DNA of 64,000 nt from contig CM049316.1 of assembly GCA_026874595.1 (NCBI GenBank), forward strand, positions 13,010,839-13,074,838, given 5' to 3'. Below are positions 1-12,800 of this stretch, in pieces (the first letter of the stretch is position 1; every line of letters starts with the position of its first letter). The notes beneath the pieces were generated by a model that had not been told where the DNA came from, searched no databases, and saw only the letters and a list, made by a program, of their open reading frames with translations. The DNA is from Sipunculus nudus (lineage: Eukaryota > Annelida > Sipuncula > Golfingiida > Sipunculidae). Both the position numbers and the translations under genes were made by a program.

Positions 1-120
1 AATGGTGTCGAAAAAGTGCCAGTCCTACGGACGGACATCCGGACGGCTGGACAGACAGATGGACGGACGACGGACAATGGACCACGACTATAGCTCAGAT
101 GACTTATAGTCGAAGTCAAT
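1..120 (+). repeat. End of a hairpin-ended dispersed repeat (cut by window start)
   Basis: AATGGTGTCGAAA, the GGACGGAC-rich tract and ACTATAGCTCAGATGACTTA match the end of the family seen complete at about 1310-3201. Confidence 0.65.
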
Positions 121-1300
121 CTGCAAAATGCAAACTCGACCTGTAACGGGTCATTATCAAGCAATTGAAACATAAAAAAACAGGCCAGTATCTGCAGGTA
201 TTGTTAAAAATAGTCCATACATGTGCATTTTTCATTAAAATGTCTATTTTCATGAAATTTTCTATGTTCAGGATCTGTCATACAGTCAAAAATAGGTCAA
301 CTGGGACAAAATGCGAACTCGATCTGTAACTGGTCATTATCTACCCACACACAAAAAATCAGGCATTGCAAAACTAGAATAATCAGTTATAAATTTAAAT
401 TGGAGAGGTATGTACCATGTTTCATAACAATCCTCCAAATGCTTCCTGAGAAATAAGCTCCGCAGTTTTTTTTCTATTCTTAGCTCTGTTACTTGAAAAG
501 TAGGTCAAGATCACCCATCTTTAAACTTGACCAAGATCTTGTAAATATGCAATAGCACTGAAGAAATGTAGTTCCTGTGTTGAATACCTTTGGAGATATC
601 CTGCACAAAAGGCCAAAATTGAAAAATCGTATAAAAATTCATTAAAAAAAATCAGATATGTAGGTGATGCCATCAAAATCATGCAGCATGTACAGACCAT
701 CAGTCCAAATGACTATGGTAAGTTTTGTGAAAATCCACACAATGGTTCCTGAGATATAAGCTTCTATGTTTTTCTATAATCAGCTCTAAAAAAAAAGAAA
801 ATAGGTCAAAGTCACCCATCTTTGAACTTGGCCAAGATTTTGTTGATATACATCTTCACTGATGAAACAAAATTAAAACGTTGAATCCTTTAAGAGATAT
901 CCTGCTCATAAGTTTATAGTTAACGGACGGACGGACAACTTGGGTGACACCAAAAGCCCGTCAGCCTATGGGCTGAGGGCTAAAAAAGGCTGTACATGTA
1001 CATTTGTCATAAAAATATTTTTTTCCATGAAATTTTCATGTTCAGGCGTCATCAAACGGTAAAAAAAAGGTCAACCTGGACAAATCACAAACTTAATCTG
1101 TAACTGGTCATTATCTGCCCACATAAAAAGAATCAGGGCAGTATCTGCTGGCATTGTTAATAAAAGTCAGTACATATGCATTTGATATGAAAATTTCAAT
1201 TTTTCATGAAATTTTCTATGATCAGGAGCAGTCAAATGGTCAAAAGTAGGTCAACTGGGAAGAAATGTAAATTTTATCTTTAACTGGTCATTATCTGCCA
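120..1300 (+). repeat. Nested dispersed repeats, two families
   Basis: 120-350 and 990-1300 carry ~180-bp units with TAACTGGTCATTATCTGCC and TCATGAAATTTTC. Between them, about 400-981, is a copy of the family inserted in gene 2 intron 3, ending in the hairpin AGCCCGTCAGCC/GGGCTGAGGGCT at 955-981. Nothing coding. Confidence 0.6.
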
Positions 1301-1304
1301 ACAA

Positions 1305-3201
1305 ACAAGGGACCCATGGGTCACGGCGCTCAGCTGAAGTTTGGAATTTTTGCAAATGCAAAATATGCAAAATATTCTATTGTAATGTTTTTTATTTATA
1401 TAAGCATATGAGAACCTTAGAGGAAAGTGGCCTTCCTACTTGGTTATAGTAAAGATCTAAATATATGTTTAGAAACTAATACTCTGACAAGACTGTCATG
1501 AGGAAAAACAGTAAAAGTGTTGAGATAATGTGATGCATATGAAAAATTTACGGATGGACAGGCAAGTGGACAGAATGGACTAATACCTTTATTTCACTTT
1601 CAAGGGAATAATGCATTTAAGTTTATATATAAGCCTATTTTTTTAAGCATATCAACTTTTTCCATTAACAGTTTTTATCTGATTCATTTTTTTTATTTAC
1701 AAGTTTTATAAATTTGTAATAAAAAAACTGAAAATATAAGTTAAAATATTAAAATTCTAAGTTGCAATCATTATTTATCCAGAGTGTAGCTCATATTGGG
1801 TCATATTATGCATACACATATATTTTATTATTTTAAAATCACAAATGTTTAAACTGAAATTAAAAGAAAATAATGCCACAGAATGGCATCTACAAGATTA
1901 TTCCTTTAATCACTATTTAAAAGTTTTGCACATTGGAGTTTTCAGTGCATGCTTAATTTTATTCACTGAAATAAAATAAAAGATTCAGTAAATTTGATAA
2001 AATAAAAACATCTTTTCAAATAAAATATACACACTGTTAGTTAAATGAGGGACAAACAAAATCATTGTGCTAATTACTATCTCGGCTATAATTTATTACT
2101 GGAATTAATAGTCAATATCACATCTGGTGAAGTTTTTACTCTTCTGAAGTAAGAATTTACTTATCTGATAAACATCCACACTTTCATAGCAATTCACCAC
2201 TTCGTGGACACAATTTAATATGCACTTTAATCATTGTAACCCTGGTGGTACAATTCAAAATCTAAAATGTAGCATAGCCAAGAATAAAAGAAAATACAGA
2301 AAATTATAACATTCATCTAGTTAATGCACCATCTGGAGGGGGGGGGGGAGTGCAGGGCTGAGTGGAAGCCTGCTAGTAGTGGCTAAGCTGGGCCAAGGCA
2401 AGCTGCTTGGGGTCGGTTACATAATGCAAGTGAAGGCTGTGTTACTAGGTGGGCTAGATGTAAACAACACTTGACATGGTGTATGAAAACTTGAATAAAA
2501 GCTATTCTTTTCAATCAATTCCTTTGAAATTTCAGATTTTAAAAGATTAAATCCTTATGTATATATGCTGTGAAAATTAAATCAACAGTGCTTACAGGGA
2601 AAAAATGTGCCATTGCCAAAGTTGGACAAAATTTAAGGTATTGATTTTTTAATTATGCTAAAAACTTGAAAAATTTGCAAAATTCAGATCTAATTTTGGG
2701 TAAACCATTGAACCTTGATTAAATAAAGTTATATTCCTGAAAAAAAAGTCTCCAGCTTCAGCAATTCTCATGTTAGGTGAGTAAATATATTTCCTGATTT
2801 AAAAAAAAAAAATTGCATTATATTTGGGCCAATAACTTCAAAATAATACCTAATACTGACTTAATTTTTGGTATTTTCATAGAAAATGTATGGAAGAATA
2901 TGAATACTAAATATGATCAAAAACAGATCAGTGGTTTTGACATTAGGCAGCCTTGAAGTGTTACAATGGCTTTTTTTTTTAAAACTGGAGGTTTTTCCTT
3001 AATATCTCGAAGGAACGAAGTCCTAATGACCCAATTTTCAGTATGGTAGGAGATTTTGGGGACATCTAATGGTATGCAAAATTTTGGATATGTAGGTCCA
3101 ATGGTTTTAAAACGTGCCCTGTTAACAGACGGATGACCGGACGGCCGGACAACAGACAAAGGACCACGACTATAGCTCAGATGACTTAGTCAGCTGAGCT
3201 A
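1305..3201 (+). mobile_element. Hairpin-ended ~1.9-kb non-autonomous element, copy 1
   Basis: It starts GGGACCCATGGGTCACGG then GCGCTCAGCTGAAG and ends with a GGACGG-type tract and the hairpin TAGCTCAG...CTGAGCT. Start and end share an inverted GCTCAGCTGA. It aligns along its length with 27095-29005. No transposase or reverse transcriptase is visible. Confidence 0.6.
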
Positions 3202-3695
3202 AAAAAATCAGGCAGTATCTGCAGGAATTGTGAAAAAAAAGTCCGTACATATACATTTTTTATGAAAATTTGCTATTTTTTTCATGAAATTTTCTTTATT
3301 CAGGAGCAGTCATAAGGTCAAAAGTAGGTCAACTGGGATGTAACACGAACTCAATCTGTAACTGGTCATTATCTGCCAAAAAACAAAAAATCAGGCCAAT
3401 ATCTGCAGGCACTGCGAAAAAAAGTCTGTACAAGTGTATTTGTCATGAAAATTTCTATTGTTCATGAAATTTTGTTTGTTCAGGAGCCGTAAAACGGTCA
3501 AAGTAGGTCAACCTAGATGAAACGCGAACTCAATCTGTAACTGGTCATTATCTGTCCAAACACCAAAAATCAGGCCAATATCTGCAGGCATTCCGAAAAA
3601 AAGTCTGTAAAAATGTTTGATTTTGGAATGACGGAAGGATGGAATAACGGACATGGGTAAAACTATATGCCCCGGCCACTTTGTGGCGGAGGCAT
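3202..3695 (+). repeat. ~180-bp tandem units ending in the hairpin at 3667-3695
   Basis: Two or three units carrying AACTGGTCATTATCTG lead to GGACATGGG and the hairpin ATGCCCCGGCCAC/TGTGGCGGAGGCAT. The whole block is missing from the second duplicated copy at about 29005, so it was inserted into copy 1, right beside the hairpin end of the previous element. Confidence 0.65.
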
Positions 3696-4785
3696 GAAAA
3701 ATAGGATCTAACTGAACAAATGTGTAAACTGCTTGATTGTCAACAGCTTATCAATATTTTTAACAGCTTATCATTTTTATAAAAAGGACTTGATTGTAGT
3801 ATGGTCGGGGGGGGGGGGGGGGTTGATTCAGATGGGATCTCTGTACCTCTGAATATATTTTCTTTATTTAATACATTTTATGCAGTTCCAATAAAACAAT
3901 GACCCAAGTGCTCATGGGGGGGGGGGGCGGGGGAGGGGGGAGTGAGGGGGGGGAGGGGGGAATTCTGGAAGTTTCATCACCTTTGCATATACATACAGGA
4001 TATGAAATTAAATTCAACAGTTGGTCCTGCTTAACTGTATATCATATAAGTGTATATCAAGTTCAATTGTATAAAATAATAAAAACCTAAATCTTTTCTA
4101 TGTTTTCTTATTAAAAGTTTGTTTTTATGAATATCTGATAAATGTATACATCTGTTAATTGTATAGTATAATACGTCAATCATGCACAACCATCCCGGAT
4201 ATTCATGTGCAACAATGATCTCACAGACTGCTGACTGCCTGTTTCAGTAAATAGTCTTTGATATTGCTTGCTCAATAGGCTCAAAAGTGGTTAACTCTTG
4301 GACCACTAACCACTCCTTCGTCTATATGCCTATATGCCAAACTTCAGAGAACAATCAAACCAGTTCATTTTGACGTAGGGGTGGCGGGTGACAGCACAGG
4401 TTTCATGGTTCAAGCAATGACTGAACTTTCGCATGGAAGCCTAGAACTCTTTGAAATGCTTTCTCAATTAGTGTATGCAGAGTTTTAACCAGTAAATTCA
4501 CATTTTAATTTTGCAAACTGTGAACTGATTGCACACAGCTGATACCAGTACGTCATCTATTTCAAGAAGCCCGATGAAAAGCCTTTGACCCAGTTAGATT
4601 TTCCAAACCTCCCCCTTGAATTACTGAACGCTTAGATTCTGACCTTTAATCACTCGGGGACGTAAAATGTCAATACACGACGGTTAATTCGGGTGCGAGA
4701 ATCATGCAGGCAGTAGTCTTGTGGATCGCAACAATAGAAAAATTGTGGTAATACCCAAGTGACTGAATAACAAGGGACCCATAGG
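3696..4785. other. Segmental-duplication sequence with poly-G tracts
   Basis: It aligns with 29005-29480 and then with 34920-35350. Poly-G tracts lie at 3809-3822 and 3917-3960. No gene; the short glycine-rich and proline-rich frames are products of the G and C runs. Confidence 0.55.
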
Positions 4786-4830
4786 TCATGGCGCTCAGAC
4801 AAACTTTGTTAAATTTTAGCAAATGCAGCA

Positions 4831-6592
4831 TGTACTCTGCCAAAACAGAGTTTTGCGGATACTATGTTTTCAGCTGCACGCCCCCGCCCCCGCCACCACC
4901 GCCGCCGCGGCCGCGTAGGTTTCCGGAGAACTCCTCCGTAACCACTGGGCAGAATTTTACGAAACCCGGGATTATGTTCGGGTCAAATGTGAACTGCTGC
5001 GCCCCGATTTTGTTTTGACCTCTGACCTTTCCTCTGCGCTCTGCGTCCGTTTGTGCGTCTGTTTCCACACATAAACCCACATATCTCGGGAACCGTTTGA
5101 CGGATCAGGAAAATTTTTTGCACAAATGTAGCCCTTGGAGAGCTTTATAACATACACAAAAAATGGTGGCGCCACCTGCAACCATGTTTGCACAGTGTCC
5201 ATCTGTTCGTCTGCCTTGGGTTAAAATCACTCATATCTCTGCAGTGACTTGACTAATTCACCTAAAATTTGGCATGCGTATACATCCTGGATAGCTTTTC
5301 TGATTTTGTGACAGGTGGCCCCACCTACATTCACGTTTACGCTGCAGACATCCAAGCTCATATCTCGGGAACCGTTTGACCGATCAGGAAAATTTTTTTG
5401 CACAAATGTAGCCCTTGAAGAGCTTTATAACATACACAAAAAAAATGGTGGCGCCACCTGCAACCATGTTTGCACAGTGTCCATCTGTTTGTCTGCCTTG
5501 GGTTAAAATCACTCATATCTCTGCTGTGACTTGACTAATTCACCTGAAATTTGGCATGCGTATACATCCTGGATAGCTTTTCTGATTTTGTGACAGGTGG
5601 TGCCACCTACATTCACGTTTACACTGCAGACATCCAAGCTCATATCTGGGGAACCGTTTGACCGATCAGGAAAATTTTTTTGCACAAATGTAGCCCTTGG
5701 AGAGCTTTATAACATACACAAAAAATGGTGGCGCCACCTGCAACCATGTTTGCACAGTGTCCATCTGTTTGTCTGCATTGGGTTAAAATCAATCATATCT
5801 CTGCAGTGACTTGACTAATTCACCTGAAATTCGGCATGCGTATACATCCTGGATAGCTTTTCTGATTTTATGACAGGTGGCGCCACCTACATTCACGTTT
5901 ACGCTGCAGACATCCAAGCTCATATCTCTGGAACCTTTTGACCGATCAGGAAAATTTTTTTGCACAAATGTAGCCCTTGGAGAGTTTTATAACATACGCA
6001 AAACTGGTGGCGCCACCTGCAGCCATTTTTGCACAGCTCCTGTCTGTTTGTCTGCCATGGGATAAAATCACTCATATCTCGGCAGTGGTTTGACATATCT
6101 GGCTAAAATTTTGCAGGTTTATACATCCCCGACAGCTCTCTTGATTTTATGACAGGTGGAGCCACCTGCATTCTAGTTTATGCAGCAGACATCCAAGCTT
6201 ATATCTTGGGAACCGTTTGACCAATTAGGCCAAAGTTTTGCATGTTTATAGTTCTCACATAACTCTTTATAATACGCAAAACTGGTGCCGTCACCTGCAA
6301 CCATTTTTGCTCAGCGTCCATCTGATTGTCTGCCACGGGCTAAAATCACTCATATACATGTTGTGGTTTGACTTATCTGCCTTAAATTTTGCATATGTAT
6401 ACAACTGGGACGGCTTTCTGGATTTTGTGGTAGGGGGGGCAACCTTCATACACAATTTGGCTGCAGACATCCATGCTAATATGCAACACTTCACTCTATT
6501 TCCCCTTGCCACTTAATCCATGCATCACTTCACCCGTTCCACTTTGATTTAGGCGGTTACACGTAGTCGCTTGTTGACTACCAGTATTCTAG
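4831..6592 (+). mobile_element. Helentron/pearl-like element 1 with ~280-bp tandem core
   Basis: The second copy of the duplication (about 35390) lacks this block. The 5' end has CCAAAACAGAGTTTTGCGG, then a CCCCCGCC-rich stretch, then about four ~280-bp units with the palindrome GGTGGCGCCACC. The 3' end has AGGCGGTTACAC, an imperfect hairpin GTAGTCGCTTGTTGACTAC and CTAG at 6589-6592. There is no Rep/helicase, so it is non-autonomous. Confidence 0.7.
5160..6170 (+). repeat. ~280-bp tandem repeats, array 1
   Basis: Matching points recur at 5315, 5597 and 5877 (282 and 280 bp), with a more diverged unit after 6150. Each unit has GGTGGCGCCACCT or a variant, TCATATCTC and CGGGAACCGTTTGACCGATC. 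Repeated frames starting MAPPTFTFTLQTSKL are by-products of the DNA repeat. Confidence 0.88.
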
Positions 6593-6730
6593 TTTTCTAT
6601 TTTTTTTACATAAAGCATTTGAAAAGCTAAGAGGAAATGGCCTTGCTATTTGGTGATTATCAAATACAAAATATATGAAAGCCAGACAAATAGTCGATAT
6701 GCAGTTTTTGGACTACATTGTACATCTAAT

Positions 6731-8447
6731 TGTATCCGCCAAAACAGAGTTTTGCGGATACTATGTTTTCAGCTGCACGCCGCCGAGAACTCCTCCGTAA
6801 ACGCTGGGTGGAATTTTACGAAACCCGGATTTTGTTCGGGTCACATGTGAACTGCTGCGCCCCGATTTTGTTTTGACCTCTGACCTTTCCTCTGGGCTCT
6901 GCGTCCGTTTGTGCGTCTGTTTCCTCACATAAACCCACATATCTCGGGAACCGTTTGACGGGTCAGGAAATTTTTTTTGCACAAATGTAGCCCTTGGAGA
7001 GCTTTATAACATACACAAAAAATGGTGGCGCCACCTGCAACCTTGTTTGCACAGTGTCCATCTGTTCGTCTGCCTTGGGTTAAAATCACTCATATCTCTG
7101 CAGTGACTTGACTAATTCACCTGAAATTTGGCATGCGTATACATCCTGGATAGCTTTTCTGATTTTGTGACAGGTGGCCCCACCTACATTCACGTTTACG
7201 CTGCAGACATCCAAGCTCATATCTCGGGAACCGTTTGACCGATCAGGAAAATTTTTTTGCACAAATGTAGCCCTTGAAGAGCTTTATAACATACACAAAA
7301 AAAATGGTGGCGCCACCTGCAACCATGTTTGCACAGTGTCCATCTGTTTGTCTGCCTTGGGTTAAAATCACTCATATCTCTGCTGTGACTTGACTAATTC
7401 ACCTGAAATTTGGCATGCCTATACATCCTGGATAGCTTTTCTGATTTTGTGACAGGTGGCGCCACCTACATTCATGTTTATGCTGCAGACATCCAAGCTC
7501 ATATCTCGGGAACCTTTGACCGATCAGGAAAATTTTTTTTGCACAAATGTAGCCCTTGGAGAGCTTTATAACATACACAAAAATGGTGGCGCCATCTGCA
7601 ACCATGTTTGCACAGTGTCCATCTGTTTGTCTGCCTTGGTTTAAAATCACTCATATCTCTGCAGTGACTTGACTAATTCACCTGAAATTCGACATGTGTA
7701 TACATCCTGGATAGCTTTTCTGATTTTATGACAGGTGGCGCCACCTACATTCACGTTTATGCTGCAGACATCCAAGCTCATATCTTGGGAACCGTTTGAC
7801 CGATCAGGAAAATTTTTTTGCACAAATGTAGCCCTTGGAGAGCTTTATAACATACACAAAACTGGTGGCGCCACCTGCAGCCATTTTTGCACAGCTCCTG
7901 TCTGTTTGTCTGCCATGGGATAAAATCACTCATATCTCGGCAGTGGTTTGACATATCTGGCTAAAATTTTTCAGGTTTATACATCCCCGACAGCTCTCTT
8001 GATTTTATGACAGGTGGAGCCATCTGCATTCTAGTTTATGCAGCAGACATCGAAGCTTATATCTTGGGAACCGTTTGACCGATTAGGCCAAAGTTTTGCA
8101 TGTTTATAGTTCTCACATAGCTCTTTATCATACGCAAAACTAGTGCCGTCACCTGCAACCATTTTTGCTCAGCGTCCATCTGATTGTCTGCCACGGGCTA
8201 AAATCACTCATATACATGTAGTGGTTTGACTTATCTGCCTTAAATTTTGCATATGTATACAACTGGGACGGCTCTGGATTTTGTGGTGGGGGGGCAACCT
8301 TCATACACAATTACGCTGCAGACATCCATGCTAATATGCAACACTTCACTCTATTTCCCCTTGCCACTTAATCCATGCCTCACTTCACCCGTTCCACTCT
8401 GATTTAGGCGGATACACGTAGTCGCTTGTCGACTACCCGTATTCTAG
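6731..8447 (+). mobile_element. Helentron/pearl-like element 2, intact ends
   Basis: The element begins TGTATCCGCC; GTATCCGCC is inverted near the other end as GGCGGATAC (8408-8416), followed by the perfect hairpin GTAGTCG/CGACTAC and CTAG at 8444-8447. The empty site in the duplicate, CATCTAATTTAAGG, shows insertion without target duplication. Asymmetric inverted repeats, a subterminal 3' hairpin, no target-site duplication and a tandem-repeat core are the marks of Helitron2/Helentron-type elements. Confidence 0.76.
7010..8030 (+). repeat. ~280-bp tandem repeats, array 2
   Basis: Matching points recur at 7174, 7456 and 7735. The array is closely similar to array 1, offset by 1859 bp. The two elements are therefore close copies inserted about 140 bp apart. 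Confidence 0.88.
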
Positions 8448-9520
8448 TTTAAGATGCAGGAGCCTCTCATGATCAAATATTTGTAACACTATCTGTATTT
8501 TAACTATGTGAAAGTAATACGTTTTTGAAATACCCACTAGGAATATATGAAATCCTGTAAAATATAGAATAAGGAAGAAAGTGAAGATCAGCTGTTGTAT
8601 AATAATACACCTTTAATTTATTGACATAAATAAAATACTGTAAAAAATTAGAATTGTACATCCTCAAATGAGCATAAAGTAAATCTAATAAGTATTTATT
8701 GTACTCTGTAATACATACCTGAAACCATTTAATCATGCAATAAGGGGAAAAGGTTATGGGCCTGAGAGTTATACTAAAGGATATATTTGATAAACATAAA
8801 ATGTTTAAATGTAATTAATAATTCTAAATACAGTTAAAAGATATGAAAAAAATTAGCTAAAGATTATATTTCAGGGAAGTGTGCCCTAATTCTTGATTGA
8901 GTGTACCAGTGGTATGCATGGCAAGAGATATTAATGGAATGCTCAACACTTTTATAGCAATATATCACTTGTTTTGGTACAGTTAAATGTGTACTTTAAT
9001 CATAGTAACACCTTGTAATGCAACACAAAATCCATAATGTAGCAAAAGTTAAGAATAATAATAATGAATTAAATAGGAAAAATTAAGTTGAAGCCAAGCA
9101 AAGATAAGTTGCCTGGAGTGAGGAGTGATTACCTAACATCACCACTGTTCAACTAAGGCAAGGGAATGATTTACAGAATTGTGCCTATTCGTTAATTTTT
9201 ATATCATAGGCCTACATTTTGATCAAACTAGTTTTTTACTGTTATTTTTGTGTCACATTCTCAGGGTCTTAAACTCACACTTGTGCACTTAGGTGTCCAT
9301 TAAAGGATAGACTATCTGACAAGTTTACAAGATGACACAATGTTTTATTTTTTAATAAATAATAAATTATAAAAAAATACCTTTGGCAACTGGTTGGCCT
9401 TAACTAAATGAACACACATACATATACACAATATATATATATAAATAAATATATATTTATATATATGTATATATATATATACTCTTATATTGAACAAAAA
9501 TTTAAAACAATAAATAAAAT
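8448..9520. other. Distal upstream region of gene 1
   Basis: It aligns with about 35535-36610 upstream of gene 2. It contains interrupted AT microsatellite sequence at 9429-9481. No coding or RNA gene is seen. Confidence 0.55.
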
Positions 9521-9691
9521 CCCTCCCTCCCTACTGGAAATATTTTCTCACCTGGTCAACAAGAAACAATTTTTTTTAATGATGGCCTCAGGTAGCGATC
9601 CACTAAACAAGAGTGGGATACCTGCAGCCACTAAAAAAAGAACATGTCAGGGCCCCTTGGAAACAGTTGTTATGGTAGACCCAAACAAGTT
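9521..9691 (+). promoter_or_regulatory. Upstream region conserved between genes 1 and 2
   Basis: This stretch, from the CCCTCCC tract through GGTAGACCCAAACAAG, aligns closely with 36620-36790. It includes CAGGGCCCCTTGG. Part of the conservation may only reflect recent duplication, since gene 3 does not clearly share it. Confidence 0.4.
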
Positions 9692-9746
9692 GTTGCCATG
9701 GTAGCAATCTGAGTGGGTATAAATAAAGCCTTGTGTTTGTTAGTCA
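9692..9746 (+). promoter_or_regulatory. Gene 1 core promoter with X-box-like palindrome and TATA
   Basis: GTTGCCATGGTAGC at 9692-9705 matches the RFX X-box palindrome at 12 of 14 positions. TATAAATA at 9718-9725 begins 26 bp downstream. A TCA initiator-like site near 9746 would give a 5' UTR of about 71 nt. Gene 2 has the same arrangement. RFX binding is inferred from motif similarity only. Confidence 0.68.
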
Positions 9747-9816
9747 TCCTTTTAAGGTAGATAAGGATTGAGTGTGCCCACATCACAGTTAACCAGGGAA
9801 AGGATATAAAAGTGAC

Positions 9817-9831
9817 ATGGAAACTAAAATG
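9817..9831 (+). CDS. Gene 1 exon 1 (start, METKM)
   Basis: This 15-nt coding exon encodes residues 1-5 and is followed directly by donor GTATGT. The context GACATGG is a fair Kozak start. Gene 2 has the identical exon at 36918 and gene 3 has MDTKL at 57021. It is too short to be found by ORF length, so its support is the conserved promoter, donor and position in three genes. Confidence 0.82.
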
Positions 9832-12800
9832 GTATGTATTCTCTACTTTTTTAAACTGAGTGAAATATTACTTTTTATCTAACTTATGATATTCTTATGA
9901 GAATGTTGTGTTTAATCTTTTCATATCAATTGTTCAAATAGTCTGCCGGTAGTGATTAACAAATGCAGAATTTGAAGCTGGTGATCTCCTATTTTAAGTT
10001 AACTCCTATAAAACCCAAAAAGAATTTTACAAATCCTCTGTACTTGTTTGAGAGCCATTTTACATTTTGTAATATCAACAGGACACAATAATCTTTAACC
10101 TCTGAAACTGTTGAAAAATGATGAAAACATAGTGTATTTAGTTAAAATTTGGAAATTATAAATGCTGAGAACAACTTGTTACAATTAAGATAAAATATGA
10201 TTACACCCAAGGTGCAATGACTCGGGATTCAGTGAAGCATTAAAAATAGAGAAGAAATTTGAATAACAGGTACAAACGTATTACATGCACTTGAGCCCAG
10301 TGCTAATTTAGTCATCCAATTGTATCCAACTCTGGAATAGTAAGAGAACAGTGTGAATTAAAAAAAAATAGTTACTTAATTGGCATCAGTTCATACACAT
10401 TAGGCACTTTATAAAAAAAAAATATTTGGATTCAATATGACTAATTTACTGGTAATTATTGGTAATAACTGAGCTGTCTAATAAGACTACCTTTTAATCA
10501 AGACCACTATAGGCCAGTCCCATGAGTGGTCTTATTATACAGGTTTTACTGTAGTTGAATAAATATAGTCAAGTGATGGAGAACATAAACCATATCTCCT
10601 TAAGGCTGGTGTAGCACAATATTTAAACTTCTCACTTCAAGACAAGGGAATTTTCCTGATACAATGGAAATAACCCTTATTTTAATTTTGTCAAATTTGC
10701 ATATTATTTTGATCAAATTTTATTTTTAAGAAAAACCCATCAACTTGTATTCATAAATATAAAAAACCTTAAAATCATGAATTGGAATGAACTCTTATGA
10801 ATATTTTATTAATTAAAACTTTACATTATATATATAAATTACTTGCAGCGGAGTATGCAAAGTGGAGCAAACAAATTTATGAAAGTTCAAATTTTACCTG
10901 ATACCTAATTTCCAAAATAATATACTTTTAGGATGGTTTGAAAATAACAAGAAATAACAGCCTACAAAATTTTTTAAATTACCAACTCACACCTGTTGTC
11001 AAACTGTAATATTTAATATTTGAGGTTTACTATAAAGTTCAGCCCTATTTTGTAATACAACCAGGAATGCCACTTTCTTTGCTATTTTCATAAGAAAGCT
11101 ATACCCTTCCCTTCCCTTCCCCTCTCCCCACTAAGTATTTGTCATATTTTAAATATCCATTATAATCCTCAAATATGCATGACATATTTGCATATATATA
11201 CATGTATCACATATGTTAACAATCAAGGTAAAGATACTGAATATGGTCATTAATTATTAAATGCACAGTTATTTTTAATTAAGATCAATGTTACATTCAC
11301 TTAATTATGTTAACATTTCAGATCACCAGAATGAAATTTATATCCCCATACAGTCTTTGGTTACTTTCTTAAAACAGTATTTCATCAATTTCACCAGTAT
11401 TTCTTCAAGGTGATATACCCAATAATCATACATATCTGACTTAATTAATTCCTCTCAAATTTCTATTTTGCTCATATGTTTGGTTATGTGTAATGTGAAA
11501 TTTTTTTTACATTCTTTAATGTATGTTTTGTAGTAGTTACAGGACATTTTGATTAAACAATCACTTGTTAAATCATTCAGCATCATATAAGTGCAATAAA
11601 TAAAGTCTTGAGATATATGTATGTTTCTTGATATGATGGTATTTCTTCCCTGGAGATTATTTATACCTTCACTATCTTTTAGTTAAAATGTTAAAAATAA
11701 GAATTCATGTTGTAAAATAACAGTAAAAAGTATCTTGGAAAATGCCTAACAGGCAGTCCAAGAATACACATAATAATGGACCTGAAAACACATGTTAATT
11801 ACATTAATGGACCTGACAAGGGTACATTAAGTGCAGAAGCTTTTTCACCAAAGCCGTTTTAACGATCCAAAAAACCTAAGGCAAATTCACCTTGATGCTG
11901 CAATCCCCACCCCAATCCATCCCCCCACCCCATTTTTCCTCCATAAGGACCAATGCACACATCAGCAAAATCATTTTTTTCAAAATTCATGAATTATGAA
12001 CTCAAGGTACTGCTTTTAAGTCAAACATAATCATTACATTAGCTCACTATATTTGCGTATTCAATTTAAAATTCAACTTGTCTATCATATTTGACAGGGA
12101 AACTCCTTTAACAAACTGATATATCTTTATGAAAACAGTGACACTTCAATATTAATATTCTGGCCAATGTTAATTAATCCTATGTGATATATATAGTCAT
12201 ACTGACCAATTGAAACACTGCAAATGCACATATAAATTTGATATTTTATTCATGTGTCTGATATGAAACAATGCAATGCTGTTTTTAATATATAATACTG
12301 ACCAATTAAGGGACACCAAATGTACTTATAAATTTTATATTTTATTCATTTATATGTCTGTTACATATCTGTATGGTTTTGTCTTTTATTGATTTATTTT
12401 TATTTATTGAGCCAGCGGCTCACTTACCGAATTTATCAGCTGATTCATAGGATCGGCCGACTATGTACTGACGGGAGTACATTGTTGTGTAGTGTGACAC
12501 CCCAAGTGACACAATTTTGTCGGCGTGAGGAATTGCCGTCGCCAAGAGTCTGGCACTGTTTAAGAAAATCAGCCAATTTTGTCAAGCAATTAGCGAAATT
12601 ATGTAGTAAGCCAATGTTTGCAACAAAGTCGGCCGGTTTTGTTAATTTTTGTATGGTCAGAGTTCACTTTCTGTACGTTGCCACTATTAGTCATTATAAG
12701 TATATATTGTATAATGACATATTTCTGTATTTTAAAAAGAATTAAAGACCAATTTTGGTAAAGATTCAAATTTCATTTATTCCTTGTAAGACAACCTGCA

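Noticed and set aside
4788-5080. Proline-rich and glycine-rich short frames on both strands
   Set aside because: They come from a CCCCCGCC-rich stretch at the element's 5' end and have no conserved counterpart.
5315-7923. Repeated 62-70-codon frames starting MAPPTFTFTLQTSKL
   Set aside because: They recur because the 280-bp DNA unit recurs; each stops in the same GGGTTAA, and they lie inside non-autonomous mobile elements absent from the duplicate copy.
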